Positions 22,340-32,053 of a stretch of DNA of 33,316 nt are shown in pieces. The DNA comes from Sphaeroforma arctica JP610 (taxonomy: Eukaryota > Opisthokonta > Ichthyosporea > Ichthyophonida): contig NW_014040114.1 in NCBI RefSeq assembly GCF_001186125.1, forward strand, positions 25,540-58,855, in the 5' to 3' direction. A program made the position numbers and the translations under genes. Numbering within the stretch: position 1 is the first letter of the stretch; each line of letters begins with the position of its first letter. A model generated the notes under the pieces. It was not told the DNA's origin, made no database searches, and saw nothing but the letters and a program-made list of their open reading frames with translations.

Positions 22340-23744
22340 CCCCCCGCCAGTGATTTCAGTGTTCATCACCTTCAGTGATGTCGTCCACCTTGCCAGATGT
22401 GATAGACAGTCTTGCTATCTGCACATCTTTCTTGGCTTGTTGCGCAGCCTTCTTAGCTTGATTTGCTTTCTTCTCAAGACATTCGCTGTACCGATGTGGG
22501 AATGGCGATTCATGACAGTAGGGGCATGCACGCTCTTCACATGCTCATTTCTTTTTCTGTGTCTGGCCCCCTTGCTTGTGCTGGTTGTGCGTACCACTGT
22601 CTGTCCTGTGACGTTTGTTAGCGTTCATAGAGTTATCCTCCACCTGCGTGTTCGCCTGCGTATTGTTGCGTTTATTTGCATTGTTTGCAGCTCGCGTCTG
22701 ATCCCTCAACATACGCTCAGCTTGTGTCACTGACGCTATTCGTATGTGTGTCTTAGTCATATTATGAAGCTTGGCATGTTCGATGTCAGACAAGTGTCCC
22801 TCACTTCCATCAGGTTACTTGTCTCCTTTGATTAGGATGTCCACTACTGATTGTAGTCCATGGTACTTCAGTGCTAAGTATTTTTGTACTTTGAGGGTTT
22901 GGAAGTGTATGGGTTCCTTGTCTGAGTTGCGATAACAAGCTCGGTGCGCACTTCAACATTCATCTTCTTATTCTGTATGTCATTGATAAACTTATCCAAT
23001 AGATAGTCTACTGGGTGCGATCTGAGTCGATCAATAATGATTCTATTGAACTGCTCAGGATCAGTGAAGTGCCTGGTTGTTTGTGTCTCAGAGTCTCTTA
23101 TGATATTGAGAACTGCTTTGGTTTCTCCGTTGCGTCAGTGGAGTCTAATAGTCTTCTCACTAGTGCTGGATACTGACACAATGGCATTGACGTTGCTAAG
23201 AATAGATCACTACATTGTGTAGTGAACTCTATGATATCCTCACAATTCTCTAATCTATAGAAACTTTCCTTCGGCATTTTAGGAAACTCTGAAGTTTTGA
23301 GTAATTTCTTAAGAGAGGGTTCATTTATCTGGTCGCCTAACCGGGAACGCATGAGCTCTAGCTCACTAATGCACAGACTGATTTGAATAAGCTTGTCTTC
23401 CTCATCATCACCGCAATCGTTGATCGCTAGATCGTATCGTCGTCTGAGCTCCGCATCCACTAGTGGCATGCGACGCTCTGGCTGTTGGTCATGTATGCCA
23501 ACCATTATCTTATGTAGAGTCCGTATGGCCACCGGTGCAGTTTGTTCCAATTTGGATACAAACCGACTCACCAAAACAAAGTAGCCTTGACAGATGTTCT
23601 TGTTGCGATGGGTACCCCCGCTGGTGTGGGCTGGCCCGAGCTACTGCCTGGGCTTGCCTCCCCCATTGGGCTGGCTCCCACGTCACCCGTGCCTTCACTA
23701 CCCTCCCCTCCATCGTATACACTTGTTCTGGTTGCTGTTGGCAT
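22340..23744 (-). pseudogene. gag: gag of copy A (fossil)
   Basis: The start MPTATR at 23744 is set by its match with copy B. A Gly/Ser/Pro-rich N-terminal part is followed by the conserved acidic block MPLVDAEL...NDCGDDEEDK (frame 23574-23098), a basic Asn/Lys/Gln-rich segment (22793-22545) and the zinc knuckle CPYCHESPFPHRYSEC at 22526-22479. That knuckle is C-X2-C-X6-H-X4-C, two residues longer in the middle than the classical form and the same as in copy B. Gag packages the element RNA in a virus-like particle. Broken in a few places. Confidence 0.8.
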
Positions 23745-24022
23745 TTTCAGAAGTCTGTGCGTATATGTGGGTGGTCGTGAATTATTAATGAAGACTAAGG
23801 TTACCTTGTGCGAAAGTGCGCGCTTCACCCCCCGTCTTTAGTAATAATACTTATAAAATAAAAAATTGTATTTGTTTTACTTACTGTTATAGTGTTGTCG
23901 ATTCGCTGCACTTCCGCTGGAAGTGTTTACCGTGTTGTATGGCCCGGTAGCTTGTTGATTGATTCCCTGTATTTATGAGGGAGAAAAACTGTGTTTAATA
24001 ATCAAGCTTATTCCGTCATGTG

Positions 24023-24138
24023 TGACGTCACTTGTTCTTATTCCGTCACGTGAGATTTATTGTCACTAATTTTATTCCGTCATGTGAGAATTATTTTCTC
24101 ATGTGATTTTAATGAGATGTTCGGTCCTAGTGACGTCA
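24023..24138 (-). promoter_or_regulatory. CRE-like TGACGTCA pair and related motifs in the A leader
   Basis: Palindromic TGACGTCA octamers stand at 24023-24030 and 24131-24138. Between them ATTCCGTCAYGTG-type motifs recur (near 24010, 24039 and 24070). The octamer is the CREB/ATF bZIP consensus. Copy B has three in the corresponding place. The distance to the LTR promoter is about 2 kb, so any role would be as an internal enhancer or a second promoter. Confidence 0.5.
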
Positions 24139-24155
24139 CTCTGGAAGATACCGAA

Positions 24156-24273
24156 CTGTGTGTGTACCGAGCTGTGTCCTGTGCCGAACTGTGTCCTGTA
24201 CCGAACTATGTTCTGTACCAAACTATGTTCTGTACCAAACCGTGTCCTGTACCGAACTGTGTTCTGTACCAAA
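24156..24273 (-). repeat. 17-bp tandem array (TTCGGTACAGGACACAG type) in the A leader
   Basis: About seven units with an exact 17-bp period, at 24172, 24189, 24206, 24223, 24240 and 24257, with a degenerate 16-bp first unit at 24156. The consensus on the plus strand is CTGTGTCCTGTACCGAA. Copy B has the same core (GTTCGGTACAGGACC) as scattered units in a 28-bp array. The array has expanded differently in each copy. Confidence 0.95.
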
Positions 24274-26085
24274 CTTATTAAAAAAACAGTGATGCAATGT
24301 CATACACGGTTTATTTGTCCGAGATAACTGAATCGTTTGAGACTGCTCGTGTTGATCGATTTGTTTTGTGATCTGCTGATTGCAATTTGATGGAATGTTC
24401 TGAACTTGTCAATACCTTTCTGCTGTTCTTTGTATGTTGTATACTCGGTCAGAATAATGCCCGTTCTTGTAATTGATATTGTGGGTTGGATTGTTCCTTA
24501 TAACTCTTTTGTTGTGGGTTGGATTGTCCCCTATTACTTTGTGTGTGTTGGTTGATGACTATGTGTTAGTCCCAATTTGTTAGGTGATTTCTTCAATCTG
24601 ATTTTTCACCTATACTCCAGGATGTTGTGGTTTTGTAGGTTATATTACCGCTAGCCTATATGTGCGTGAGTAATGCTCTGTGTGTCTTATATCTATTGTT
24701 TGGTAATTGATTGATGGAGATGGCTATAGAGATGTGATTTCTCTGAGTGATTTCTTCGGGTGATTTGTCCGAAGAGACCGTGGGAAACTGATTCCCGAAG
24801 CCTTTGTTTATTGTATGTGGTCTGTGTGTGTAGTGTTACTTCCCTTTCTTATTGCAAGTGTTTCTTGTGTGTGAATCCTATGCGTATGTGCACGTGTTTA
24901 TTGGTGTGATGTCAATGTCACTAGTGATTTGTCTCGATTTGACTGCTCCCTGCCTATTTCAATTGATCTTGGTAGCTGTTTGTACCCAAGCAGGACTTGG
25001 TTGCTGTGTGTATGCCTTGTCTGGTGTGGAGAAGCTCATGTGTTTCTGCGTTCTTGACACTATGTGTGTGTTCGCTTCTGAACAGTTAATTAAGCTGCGT
25101 GCCTTAAGACCTATGAATTGACGCTGTTGTTATTTTGTGATTGCTTTTTCTAGAGTAATATTTGTGAAGTTAATTACACAGCCACTGTCTTGTGCTTCTT
25201 GTGGGTGAATTGCCCAGCACCTTTAAGACTCTTGTGACTTGTCTGTTATCACCTTTGTTAGATCTGATTTGTCTGTCACTCGTGACGCTTAACTTGTCTT
25301 TAAGTGATTTGTAGTGTCTAATTGCAGAAATGTTTACGCATGTTCCTATTAAGTCTTGCACCGTCCTTGGTTGTTAGCAAGCGTGTTGAACCGTAATACT
25401 TTTTTATTTGGATGAATGTATCCTTCTTAAGCGAATTGACCTAAGTAAATTGAATTTACATTCCCTTGATTGATCTTCTGTGTACTATTGCTTATTGTAC
25501 CGAACAGTCTAAACCTCTTATTGGGTTTATGGGCTTATGCCCTGTACTAGTTATTGTTTCTTATACATGGGTGTGCATTCTTCTAGCACTAATTCACTGC
25601 TTGTTCTGGTTACTATTTAGTATTGCCTGCTGCGTGTGTTATGGTGTGTGTAACGTGTGCGTGTTGTGCAGGGGTCCTTAATCTCCAAATATTTTCTTGT
25701 TCGAAAACTTAGAAAAACCCCAACATTGATGAATTAATGAATGTGACACTTCGTTTGTTTTTCACGCATCTTACGTCACTAAACAGCCTGTCACACCCTG
25801 TAACGTGTTCAGCTTACTTCTGAACACGTTTTCTTTACCTGGGTTGTTGTCCCAAGTCTCTTCTTCATCTTGAAGTCTTCTCTAGTCTGCCAAGCTGTTC
25901 TTTGTCTCCGGCTGTGACCCTTCTTTCTTCTTAGGTCGTTCCTTCTCCGGTTTCTTCTCAATAAAGCTTGTGTTTGGTGTTAGGTTGTTCTTCGTGACAG
26001 AAAATTACTCTATCTATCCTATTACACTTCGTTCAGTGTATGAGGATCCGTGTTGACTTATTGTAAGTAAGGATATTGTAAAAAA

Positions 26086-26410
26086 TGTAGAGTAGGGAGA
26101 GTAGCTGAAAGGTACGAGACAATAGGATACAATAGACCTCTTCTCAAGTACGGTTATCTCAGCTAGGAAAGTCCCCAGTCTGAGAGAACCGAACTGAGTC
26201 TTTATTTGTGTTTTCACTAGACTCAGGGGCTACTTGAGTGTTTCTCTCACACGCAGGAGTCCAGGTATATCTTACCGGTTCTATCAATAATATTTCTGAT
26301 GACTCTAATATCAGAAATATTCCAATACTAATTCCAAAACTCAGTATTTGATTATTCTGGGATTTGGGATTTGTATTGGCTTTTTGATAATCTAATCCCC
26401 AGATGCGACA
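26086..26410 (-). repeat. 5' LTR of copy A
   Basis: 325 bp, the direct repeat of 17772-18096. On the minus strand it begins TGTCGCATCTGGGG and ends CCTACTCTACA. It is followed on the plus strand by TCAC (26411-26414), the right target duplication. Confidence 0.95.
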
Positions 26411-26414
26411 TCAC
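26411..26414. repeat. right target-site duplication (TCAC) of copy A
   Basis: TCAC follows the outer end of A's right LTR and equals the four bases before its left LTR. The sequence beyond it (GAGCAACGAGCACTG...) aligns with copy A's own 3' untranslated region just where the left flank of the insertion leaves off. Confidence 0.88.
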
Positions 26415-26844
26415 GAGCAACGAGCACTGATGAATGATCAGCAAGCAACAGAAAGCGCACGAAGCGGGGAACCTAAGCAAGTCTCACTGATACCAAGGGA
26501 TACTCCCACTTTTCTCACCTTGAAGCATGCTCCACCCACACACCAGAGAGATAAGGACCAAAGACTCGGTTGTAGAGCCACCGTTGGGATGCGTTTTCCT
26601 AAGCCAAGTCGAAATCAACCAAGAGCACCGGTCAAGACTGACTCCGATGAGCGTGCTTGTGAACTCCCATCACAGTCCAATTAGTTAATAGGTAATAGGT
26701 AAGAATAGATAATGGTGGCAGGTTTTTCATCTTACGCCCCCTAAGAGATACATTTTTCCCTGTACAAAAACACCAACCTCTAAATAATCAGATGTCACTT
26801 TCTACTCTTACGCAGACAAAGAAGCATGAAGTTGGAGGGCTGCA
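26415..26844 (+). other. rest of copy B's 3' untranslated region and polypurine tract
   Basis: Matches 18110-18560 of copy A, inverted, across its length, ending in GTTGGAGGGC just before the LTR. An open frame at 26403-26684 begins inside copy A's LTR and crosses the insertion junction, so it is not a gene. Confidence 0.85.
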
Positions 26845-27175
26845 TGTAGCATCTAGGGACCAGATTACCAAAAAGCCAATTCAAATCCCAAAACTCAGAG
26901 TCATCAAATATTGAGTTTTGGAATTAAGAATCATATATTTCTGATATTAGAGTCATTAGAAATAATATCGGTAGGACCGGTAAGCTATAGCAGGACTCCG
27001 CATGTGAGAGAAACACTCGAGTAGAAACCAGAGGATAGTGAATGATAAAACACAAATTAACACTCAGTTCGGTGCTCTCAGACTATGGACTTTTCCTAGC
27101 TGCGACAACCGTACTTGAGAAGAGGTCTATTGTAACCTTTGGGTCGTACCTTTCAGCTACTCTTCATACTCTGCA
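26845..27175 (+). repeat. 3' LTR of copy B
   Basis: 331 bp, TGTAGCATCTAGGGACC to CTCTGCA, a direct repeat of 9355-9679 with about a fifth of positions changed by eye. The outer side adjoins antisense RT sequence of copy C without a recognisable target duplication. Confidence 0.9.
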
Positions 27176-27318
27176 TGGCTTCTCTGAGTTCTTCCTACTT
27201 CTTTTTCAGTTCCGGTATCCATAACATAGATATATTTTAGTTTAGTTTGCCGTTCATTAAGTCACAAAAGTGTGTATTGGTGTGGGAAAGTTGCGGACAT
27301 GGTCACGCATATAATTTG
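27176..27318 (-). pseudogene. RT-RNase H connection fragment of copy C
   Basis: About 140 bp aligning to the antisense of copy A's segment between polymerase and RNase H. It begins at the very base after copy B's LTR. Fossil fragment only. Confidence 0.75.
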
Positions 27319-29775
27319 AACTGATAAACTTTGGTTTATGTCTCGAATTTGTGTATGAACTTGGTTGACTGGTTTAGTCTCCTTGGTTTATGGTTTTCGT
27401 GTTTTTTAAAATTTCATGAGTACGAGGTGCCAAAAACTCCTGGGCTTCTGGTTCTTATTTCGTCCTATAGACTTATATTGTGTGATTGTACCGAACTGGT
27501 TTTGCATCTATGTTTGTACAGTATACCATGTGTTGCATTTGGTTTGTGTGCTTTCTGTCACTATGTAGTCTGTTATTATTAGCATTGATGTCTTGTTCAA
27601 GACCGCCTGTTGTTCTTGTGTACTGTGACGCTTGTGATTATTGTATTGTTATGCCTGTACTTCTATAGTGATTGGCGTTGTAGTTAAATTTAGCTCTTGT
27701 ACTTTGAGTTATGCTGTACGTTATGTGTGTGGCTTCATGCTTCGTATATGTTTCTGATGTCTATGTTCTTGCGATTGTATATCGTCTTCTTGAACTTGTG
27801 TGTCTATGGACTGTTGTGTCTCTGGACTGTGGACTGTGTTCTTGTGATTGTGCTTGTTGATGCCACACTGAGGTGATTACGTACTCTATTGTGGTACTTT
27901 GTTGTCCATGGAGTGTGGATCTTGCCTCTTAACCTTGTGTACTATAATAGAGCTGGTGATTGTGGAGTACAATACAAGTTATTTCGTGTAGCGCTTGTGA
28001 TCGTGGACTGCGACCCAAGTTTGTTTCTTGCTCTTCGATATTGACACATACTTTCTTTATAAATCGTTGCGTTTTGCTGGTCTATGTGATTCTATGTTCT
28101 GAATCTAATTTAACCGTTTGAAATCTTGAATGTTTGTGTCCATGAGTTGTGGAGTGTGTTCTCTTAGTCATTACTGTTGTTCACACAACGTTTTTATGTG
28201 CACTTTATTCTTGTAAGGTGTGACCCTCGAGTGTGTGCTAGTCTTCCTAGATCTTACTGTGGCCAAACTTAAGCGTGAGGTGTACGCTATTGCTGGATGT
28301 CAATGTCCATGGATTGTGGACTGGGTTTTCAATTCTTAGATACGAGTGTATGGCTTGTGGTTGTGAAGTTCAACCCAAGTTACTTGTTCCCACTTTAACT
28401 TGAGGATTGTTACTTTGTGGTTTCCTCGTAGTTAGTGGTGATTTGATGGTGTAGGTGATTTTATAGTGTGAATCTGACGATTTCTTTGGTGTTTCTAAGC
28501 ACGTTCGTGTGTGGTTATTTCATTATCTTTGTTAGTTTCTGTGCTTGTTGGACACTGGTCCTCTTTAAGTATCTGTATTCTGCCTTATGATATTTCTCTT
28601 GGTATGAGATCGCACAATTTCTCCTCTGAGATGTTCAATTAGATGCTCACCATGTATGTGTGTGTCACCTGTTTGCTTGTTTCGTACGAGTGGTTCTTTT
28701 ATTGGCTTGACGCGTTTTGTGTGTTTAATTCGTGTAGTAATTTTAGTTGTATTGTGATTTGGTATATTTCTTCGTTCTACGATAATGTATATTCGTTCTG
28801 CCCTGATGGGTGTGTACGTGAGAAATGTAGGCTTTTTGTGTCTGATTTGAGGTTAGTCTGTTGGTAAGTTAACTATTGTCTTGTTCACGTATTGTGATGT
28901 GATATATGCTACGTTATTTTCTTACTTCGCTTCTCTTGTTACTATCCTTTAGTCTGATCACGTGTCTCGTCAGGTTCTATTTTGATTCTCCGTGCTCATA
29001 CTTCAGTTTGTTTTAAATGTAGCTTTGTGTTTCTTTGTTCTCTAGTTCTTCTAACTTAAGTTGATAATTCCTTAGTAGGATCTTTATGGTATATTTTGTA
29101 TTGTCTGCTCTTACTTAGTTGTGGTTCAATATGTACAATCTAAGAGTAGCATGTCCCAAACCCGTATTCGAGTGTTGTTGCAGGCACCATGAATTCCTCT
29201 TTGCAATTCTACTGTGTTTTTGTCCTCTGTGTTTCTCCCTAGCCTCTCTGTAGTTGAGTGTTAGTTAGTCTGCGTACGTACAGAACTTTTCTTGATAGTA
29301 TTTATCTTATAATAATAAAAATGTATCACTGTGACACTTCCTTGAATTTTCTAGCTTCCCAACTTTGGTATTATCTCTATATTAAGGAAATTATCACTGT
29401 GTCACTTTTGTGTTTTTCTAGTGTCCCAACATAAACAATCAGTTGGGTACGCTGTTTCTAACACTTGTTTTGCTAGGGGTGCTTACCTTGGATCACCATA
29501 GTCTTACTTACTTATTTTTTTTGCGTCCGCGTGATATCTCTGGACGAGCTTGGCTTCTTGGACACTTGTTTTTTTCGTTGAAGTTTCCCTTGTTCTTCCC
29601 TACTTCCTGTTGTGTTCTCCGTCCCTTACTTTTCTTGTTCCTCGTCTTCGATATCCACTAGTCTTCAAGTTATATCCTTCTAGTTGTGTGACTATTCTTA
29701 ACTATACTAAGGAGCTGGTATGACATATTTGTGTATGTGTAAGTCGATTTACCGTGGTAAGGATACTGTTAAAAA
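27319..29775 (-). other. leader-like sequence of copy C, no genes
   Basis: 2.4 kb of T/G-rich DNA. The last bases before the LTR (minus strand TTTTTTAACAGTATCC) match the start of the A and B leaders. One ACCGAAC occurs near 27489. Motifs such as TCCATGGAKTGTGGA recur loosely (near 27905, 28309 and others), suggesting a decayed long-period repeat. Open frames are short and hydrophobic because of the T/G bias; I do not call genes. Confidence 0.55.
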
Positions 29776-30071
29776 AGTAGAGTTTGAGAGTAGCTCAAGT
29801 GCGAATCCTACAGCTCGGTAAAGTCTTAGGCTGAAGGACTCGCATTGAGTCTTTATCTGTGTTTAGTATTTTCTACACTAGACTCAATATTTACTTAAGT
29901 GTTTCTCTCACACGCGGGAGCCCAGGTATCATCTACCGGTATTCCCGGTTCTATTTCTGATCACTCTATCATCAGAAATATTGGATCCTAGATCCAAAAC
30001 TCAGTATTTGATAATTCTGGGTTTTGGGTTTAGGATTGGCTTTTCTGATAATCTGGCCCCTGGATGCTACA
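29776..30071 (-). repeat. 5' LTR of copy C
   Basis: About 296 bp, the same orientation as copy A's LTRs, ending on the plus strand in CCCTGGATGCTACA. It is clearly the same LTR family, shorter and more diverged. Confidence 0.88.
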
Positions 30072-31469
30072 AAGACAGCCTCGTACACTGGGACAACCTC
30101 AAGAGAAGAAAAGAGCGCGCGAAGTACGTGCTTGTCCCTACTGTAAGATGACACCGACTTCACTTCGCTATAGCCGATATCCTATGAATACTGCAAATCA
30201 GATTAATGAGGCTGGTGAGCGTGCAAAGAGTGACGTGAAATTGGCACGACTCTCAAATATCACAGGGAAGGTAAAAAGAGCTAATAGATAGCGATGAGTC
30301 CCGAAACAACTGGTGGACGGAAGCAATTTTGATTGACCTGGCTGACAGGTTAAATGCTAATACAGATGAAGGAACGTTGTCAATAAATGCGAATGATATA
30401 AATTACTAACCTTTATCCTTAATTTCCGCACCACGAGACCAAAGATCACACATTAACACACAAATAAGAGGCAATATATACAGGCCGCGCGTAAACTCAG
30501 GCGCACAACGCTCATGTATGGACAAAAGTATAGTATTTAAACTGTATTTATCAGTCAGAGCGTAACCAGGCCACATACAATTAGCTCTAATAGATGCGAG
30601 GATACAAAGAACATGGTCAACCGAGGTATGTGATACAAATACAGAGTTTCGAAGTGTCGGACCTACCAGACAAGAAGGTACCAATACTTCTAGTTATGGA
30701 CATCCGATCACACATAGGCATACATATCGCAGGATTAGAAAACCTACTTACATCATCAGATGAAAAGTTGGAGTCACTACTCACTCCACATGAGGAAGAC
30801 CCAGAGCATGAATAAAAAGGATTCAGAGTCACTTGCAAACCTCTTTGAAACCAATGTAAATCTATCTCCTGTCAAACATTGCAACGTACCTGGCTCTAAA
30901 GTCCAGTGCCAGCAAATGAAATCAATGTGCGACAAATGAGGCATGTCAAAGTCAAATTTGTATCGCATAAACACATCCCACATACGGATGAAAAGTGCAC
31001 AGGTGGCTCCTGATCGTCACATATACAAACGTACAACACCAATAACCGTGAGCTTGCCGTTTGTGACATGACCAATCAGGTCTTATCAAGGAAGCACAAA
31101 CATGTTTAGACCTACGAGAGAGTGATTACCAGTACGAGCAAGACATATTTGTGGCACCAAAAATAAAGGAAGTATTACATTATATATAGGGAGCACAATA
31201 ATTTAATGGTTCTACCATTCTCTAGTAGATGAAGCAATTTTTTTCCTCACATTCTCATGGAGAGGAGCGCAATCCTCATTTACGTCAGCACCATTTGGTC
31301 TTTACTCACTCATAGCACAATTCCAAGAGTCATGGTAAACTTGCTCATAGACACCAAAAGAATGCAGGGGTACGTGGATGACATGGTTATTGCAAGTCTC
31401 ACAGACGAAGAACATCGCAAGACTGTACGTGATGTAATGAAACGATTTAACAGAGCGAACTTCCGACTC
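30072..31469 (+). mobile_element. copy D: partial gag-protease-RT of the A/B family
   Basis: Plus-strand fragment. It starts in the gag zinc-knuckle region (QPQEKKRAREVRACPYC at about 30082-30140), continues through the protease region (SFEVSDLPDKKVPILL near 30645 and LESLLTPHEEDPEHE near 30769) and enters the reverse transcriptase, with YVDD at 31371-31382 and EEHRKTVRDVMKRFNRANFR up to the junction. It stops exactly where element E's LTR begins. Old and broken in many places. No LTR of its own is seen; the LTR to its left faces the other way. Confidence 0.85.
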
Positions 31470-31509
31470 TGTAATAGCCGGGCCTCCACATTAGACTCTA
31501 AGTGATAAA

Positions 31510-31557
31510 CGTACTATTAAGTAGTACGTAATTTATAAACGTACTCTTAATAGTACG
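31510..31557. promoter_or_regulatory. two adjacent palindromes in the U3 of element E
   Basis: CGTACTATTAAGTAGTACG (31510-31528) and CGTACTCTTAATAGTACG (31540-31557) are near-perfect inverted repeats set 30 bp apart in the same orientation, both preceded by ATAAA. Repeated palindromes in U3 are often binding sites for dimeric transcription factors. No factor is identified. Confidence 0.6.
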
Positions 31558-32053
31558 AAGAACTTAAGTTTCCTAAATGGTTTTTAATGGTTTTATTAAT
31601 TAATACCTTTTCCATTTTACATATCAGATATTTGGACGAGGCCATTAAAAGGCCCCAGTAAAATAACAAACATAAGAGTTGGTCTAGTTCTATTAATAGA
31701 ACTATATTTACTTTCAAACTTTATTTATATCTGAATACTTCGGTAGCGAGATGGCTCAACCGAATATAGGTTTCTAGGGACTATTAACGTTACCTAGTTG
31801 ATCCTCCGATCAGCCAACCAGATGTGCCAGTCTGATGGAGGCTAAGTCGGTAATTCTTGATAAGTGGCAAGTTATTGGTTAAGACAATAACTAAGGACAT
31901 CAAGAGTAGTTTTCCTTTTTTAATTTATTTTTTCTAAAGATAGGATTTTATGAGTCTCTCAGATTCGCCCCAATGAAACATACCATAGTTTCTAATAGAG
32001 CGACAACGAAACACTAAATAAAATCTCTTCGGCGGAAACAGTACTGAGAGGAT

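Larger units (their letters stand above)
23745..26085 (-). other. long untranslated leader of copy A
   Basis: About 2.3 kb between 5' LTR and gag, without coding frames of note. It corresponds to copy B's leader. On the minus strand it starts with TTTTTTACAATATCC after the LTR, the conserved putative primer-binding position. Near gag it carries two TGACGTCA octamers and a 17-bp tandem array, listed separately. Confidence 0.75.
17772..26410 (-). mobile_element. copy A: Ty3/gypsy LTR retrotransposon nested in copy B
   Basis: An 8.6-kb minus-strand element with two 325-bp direct LTRs (17772-18096, 26086-26410), bounded by TCAC. Reading on the minus strand: 5' LTR, leader (26085-23745), gag (23744-22340), protease (22331-21717), reverse transcriptase/RNase H (21562 to about 20290), Dam-like domain (about 20260-19940), integrase (about 19830-18656), 3' untranslated region, polypurine tract, 3' LTR. 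By eye the LTRs differ at about 19 of 325 positions, near 94% identity, so A is middle-aged and much younger than its host B. It is broken by a handful of changes but keeps long frames for protease, RT and integrase. Confidence 0.95.
9355..27175 (+). mobile_element. copy B: Ty3/gypsy LTR retrotransposon, split by copy A
   Basis: A plus-strand LTR element with LTRs at 9355-9679 and 26845-27175. Parts in order are leader (9680-12350), gag (12351-13610), protease (13636-14210), a triplicated spacer (14213-14903), reverse transcriptase/RNase H (about 14900-15990), a Dam-like domain (about 16150-16440), integrase (about 16560-17600) and a 3' untranslated region. That last part is interrupted at 17771 by copy A and resumes at 26415. 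The two LTRs differ at roughly a fifth of positions by eye, so this is an old insertion. It is broken in many places. I see no matching target duplication at its outer ends (ATAT before 9355, TGGC after 27175). Confidence 0.9.
27176..30071 (-). mobile_element. copy C: partial Ty3/gypsy element of the A/B family
   Basis: A minus-strand partial copy whose parts are a 5' LTR (29776-30071), leader-like sequence (about 27319-29775, rich in T and G on the plus strand as A's leader is) and a piece of the RT/RNase H region (27176-27318). That last piece matches copy A at about 20839-20975: TGGCTTCTYTGAGTTCTTCC, GTCCATAACAT and GACATGGTC are shared. Gag, protease and integrase are not present. It is an old remnant, joined directly to B on the left and D on the right. 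Confidence 0.7.

Noticed and set aside
23542-23841. Plus-strand frames rich in Pro/Leu/Ser
   Set aside because: They are the antisense of copy A's Gly/Ser/Pro-rich gag N-terminus.
24156-24273. CRISPR-like array of 17-bp repeats
   Set aside because: Head-to-tail units without spacers in eukaryotic retroelement DNA.
24060-24327. Plus-strand frames with a repeated CVLYQT/CPVPN peptide
   Set aside because: They are translations of the 17-bp tandem array on the non-sense strand of copy A's leader. The protein repeat follows from the DNA repeat and has no other support.
26403-26684. A 93-codon frame that could be taken for an extra gene between the two elements
   Set aside because: It starts inside copy A's LTR and crosses the insertion junction into copy B's 3' untranslated region. 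Copy A's matching region shows no corresponding start.
27331-28867. Several hydrophobic plus-strand frames resembling small membrane proteins
   Set aside because: The region is T/G-rich leader sequence of copy C. Such composition yields Leu/Phe/Val/Cys-rich translations by itself, and the real sense strand is minus.
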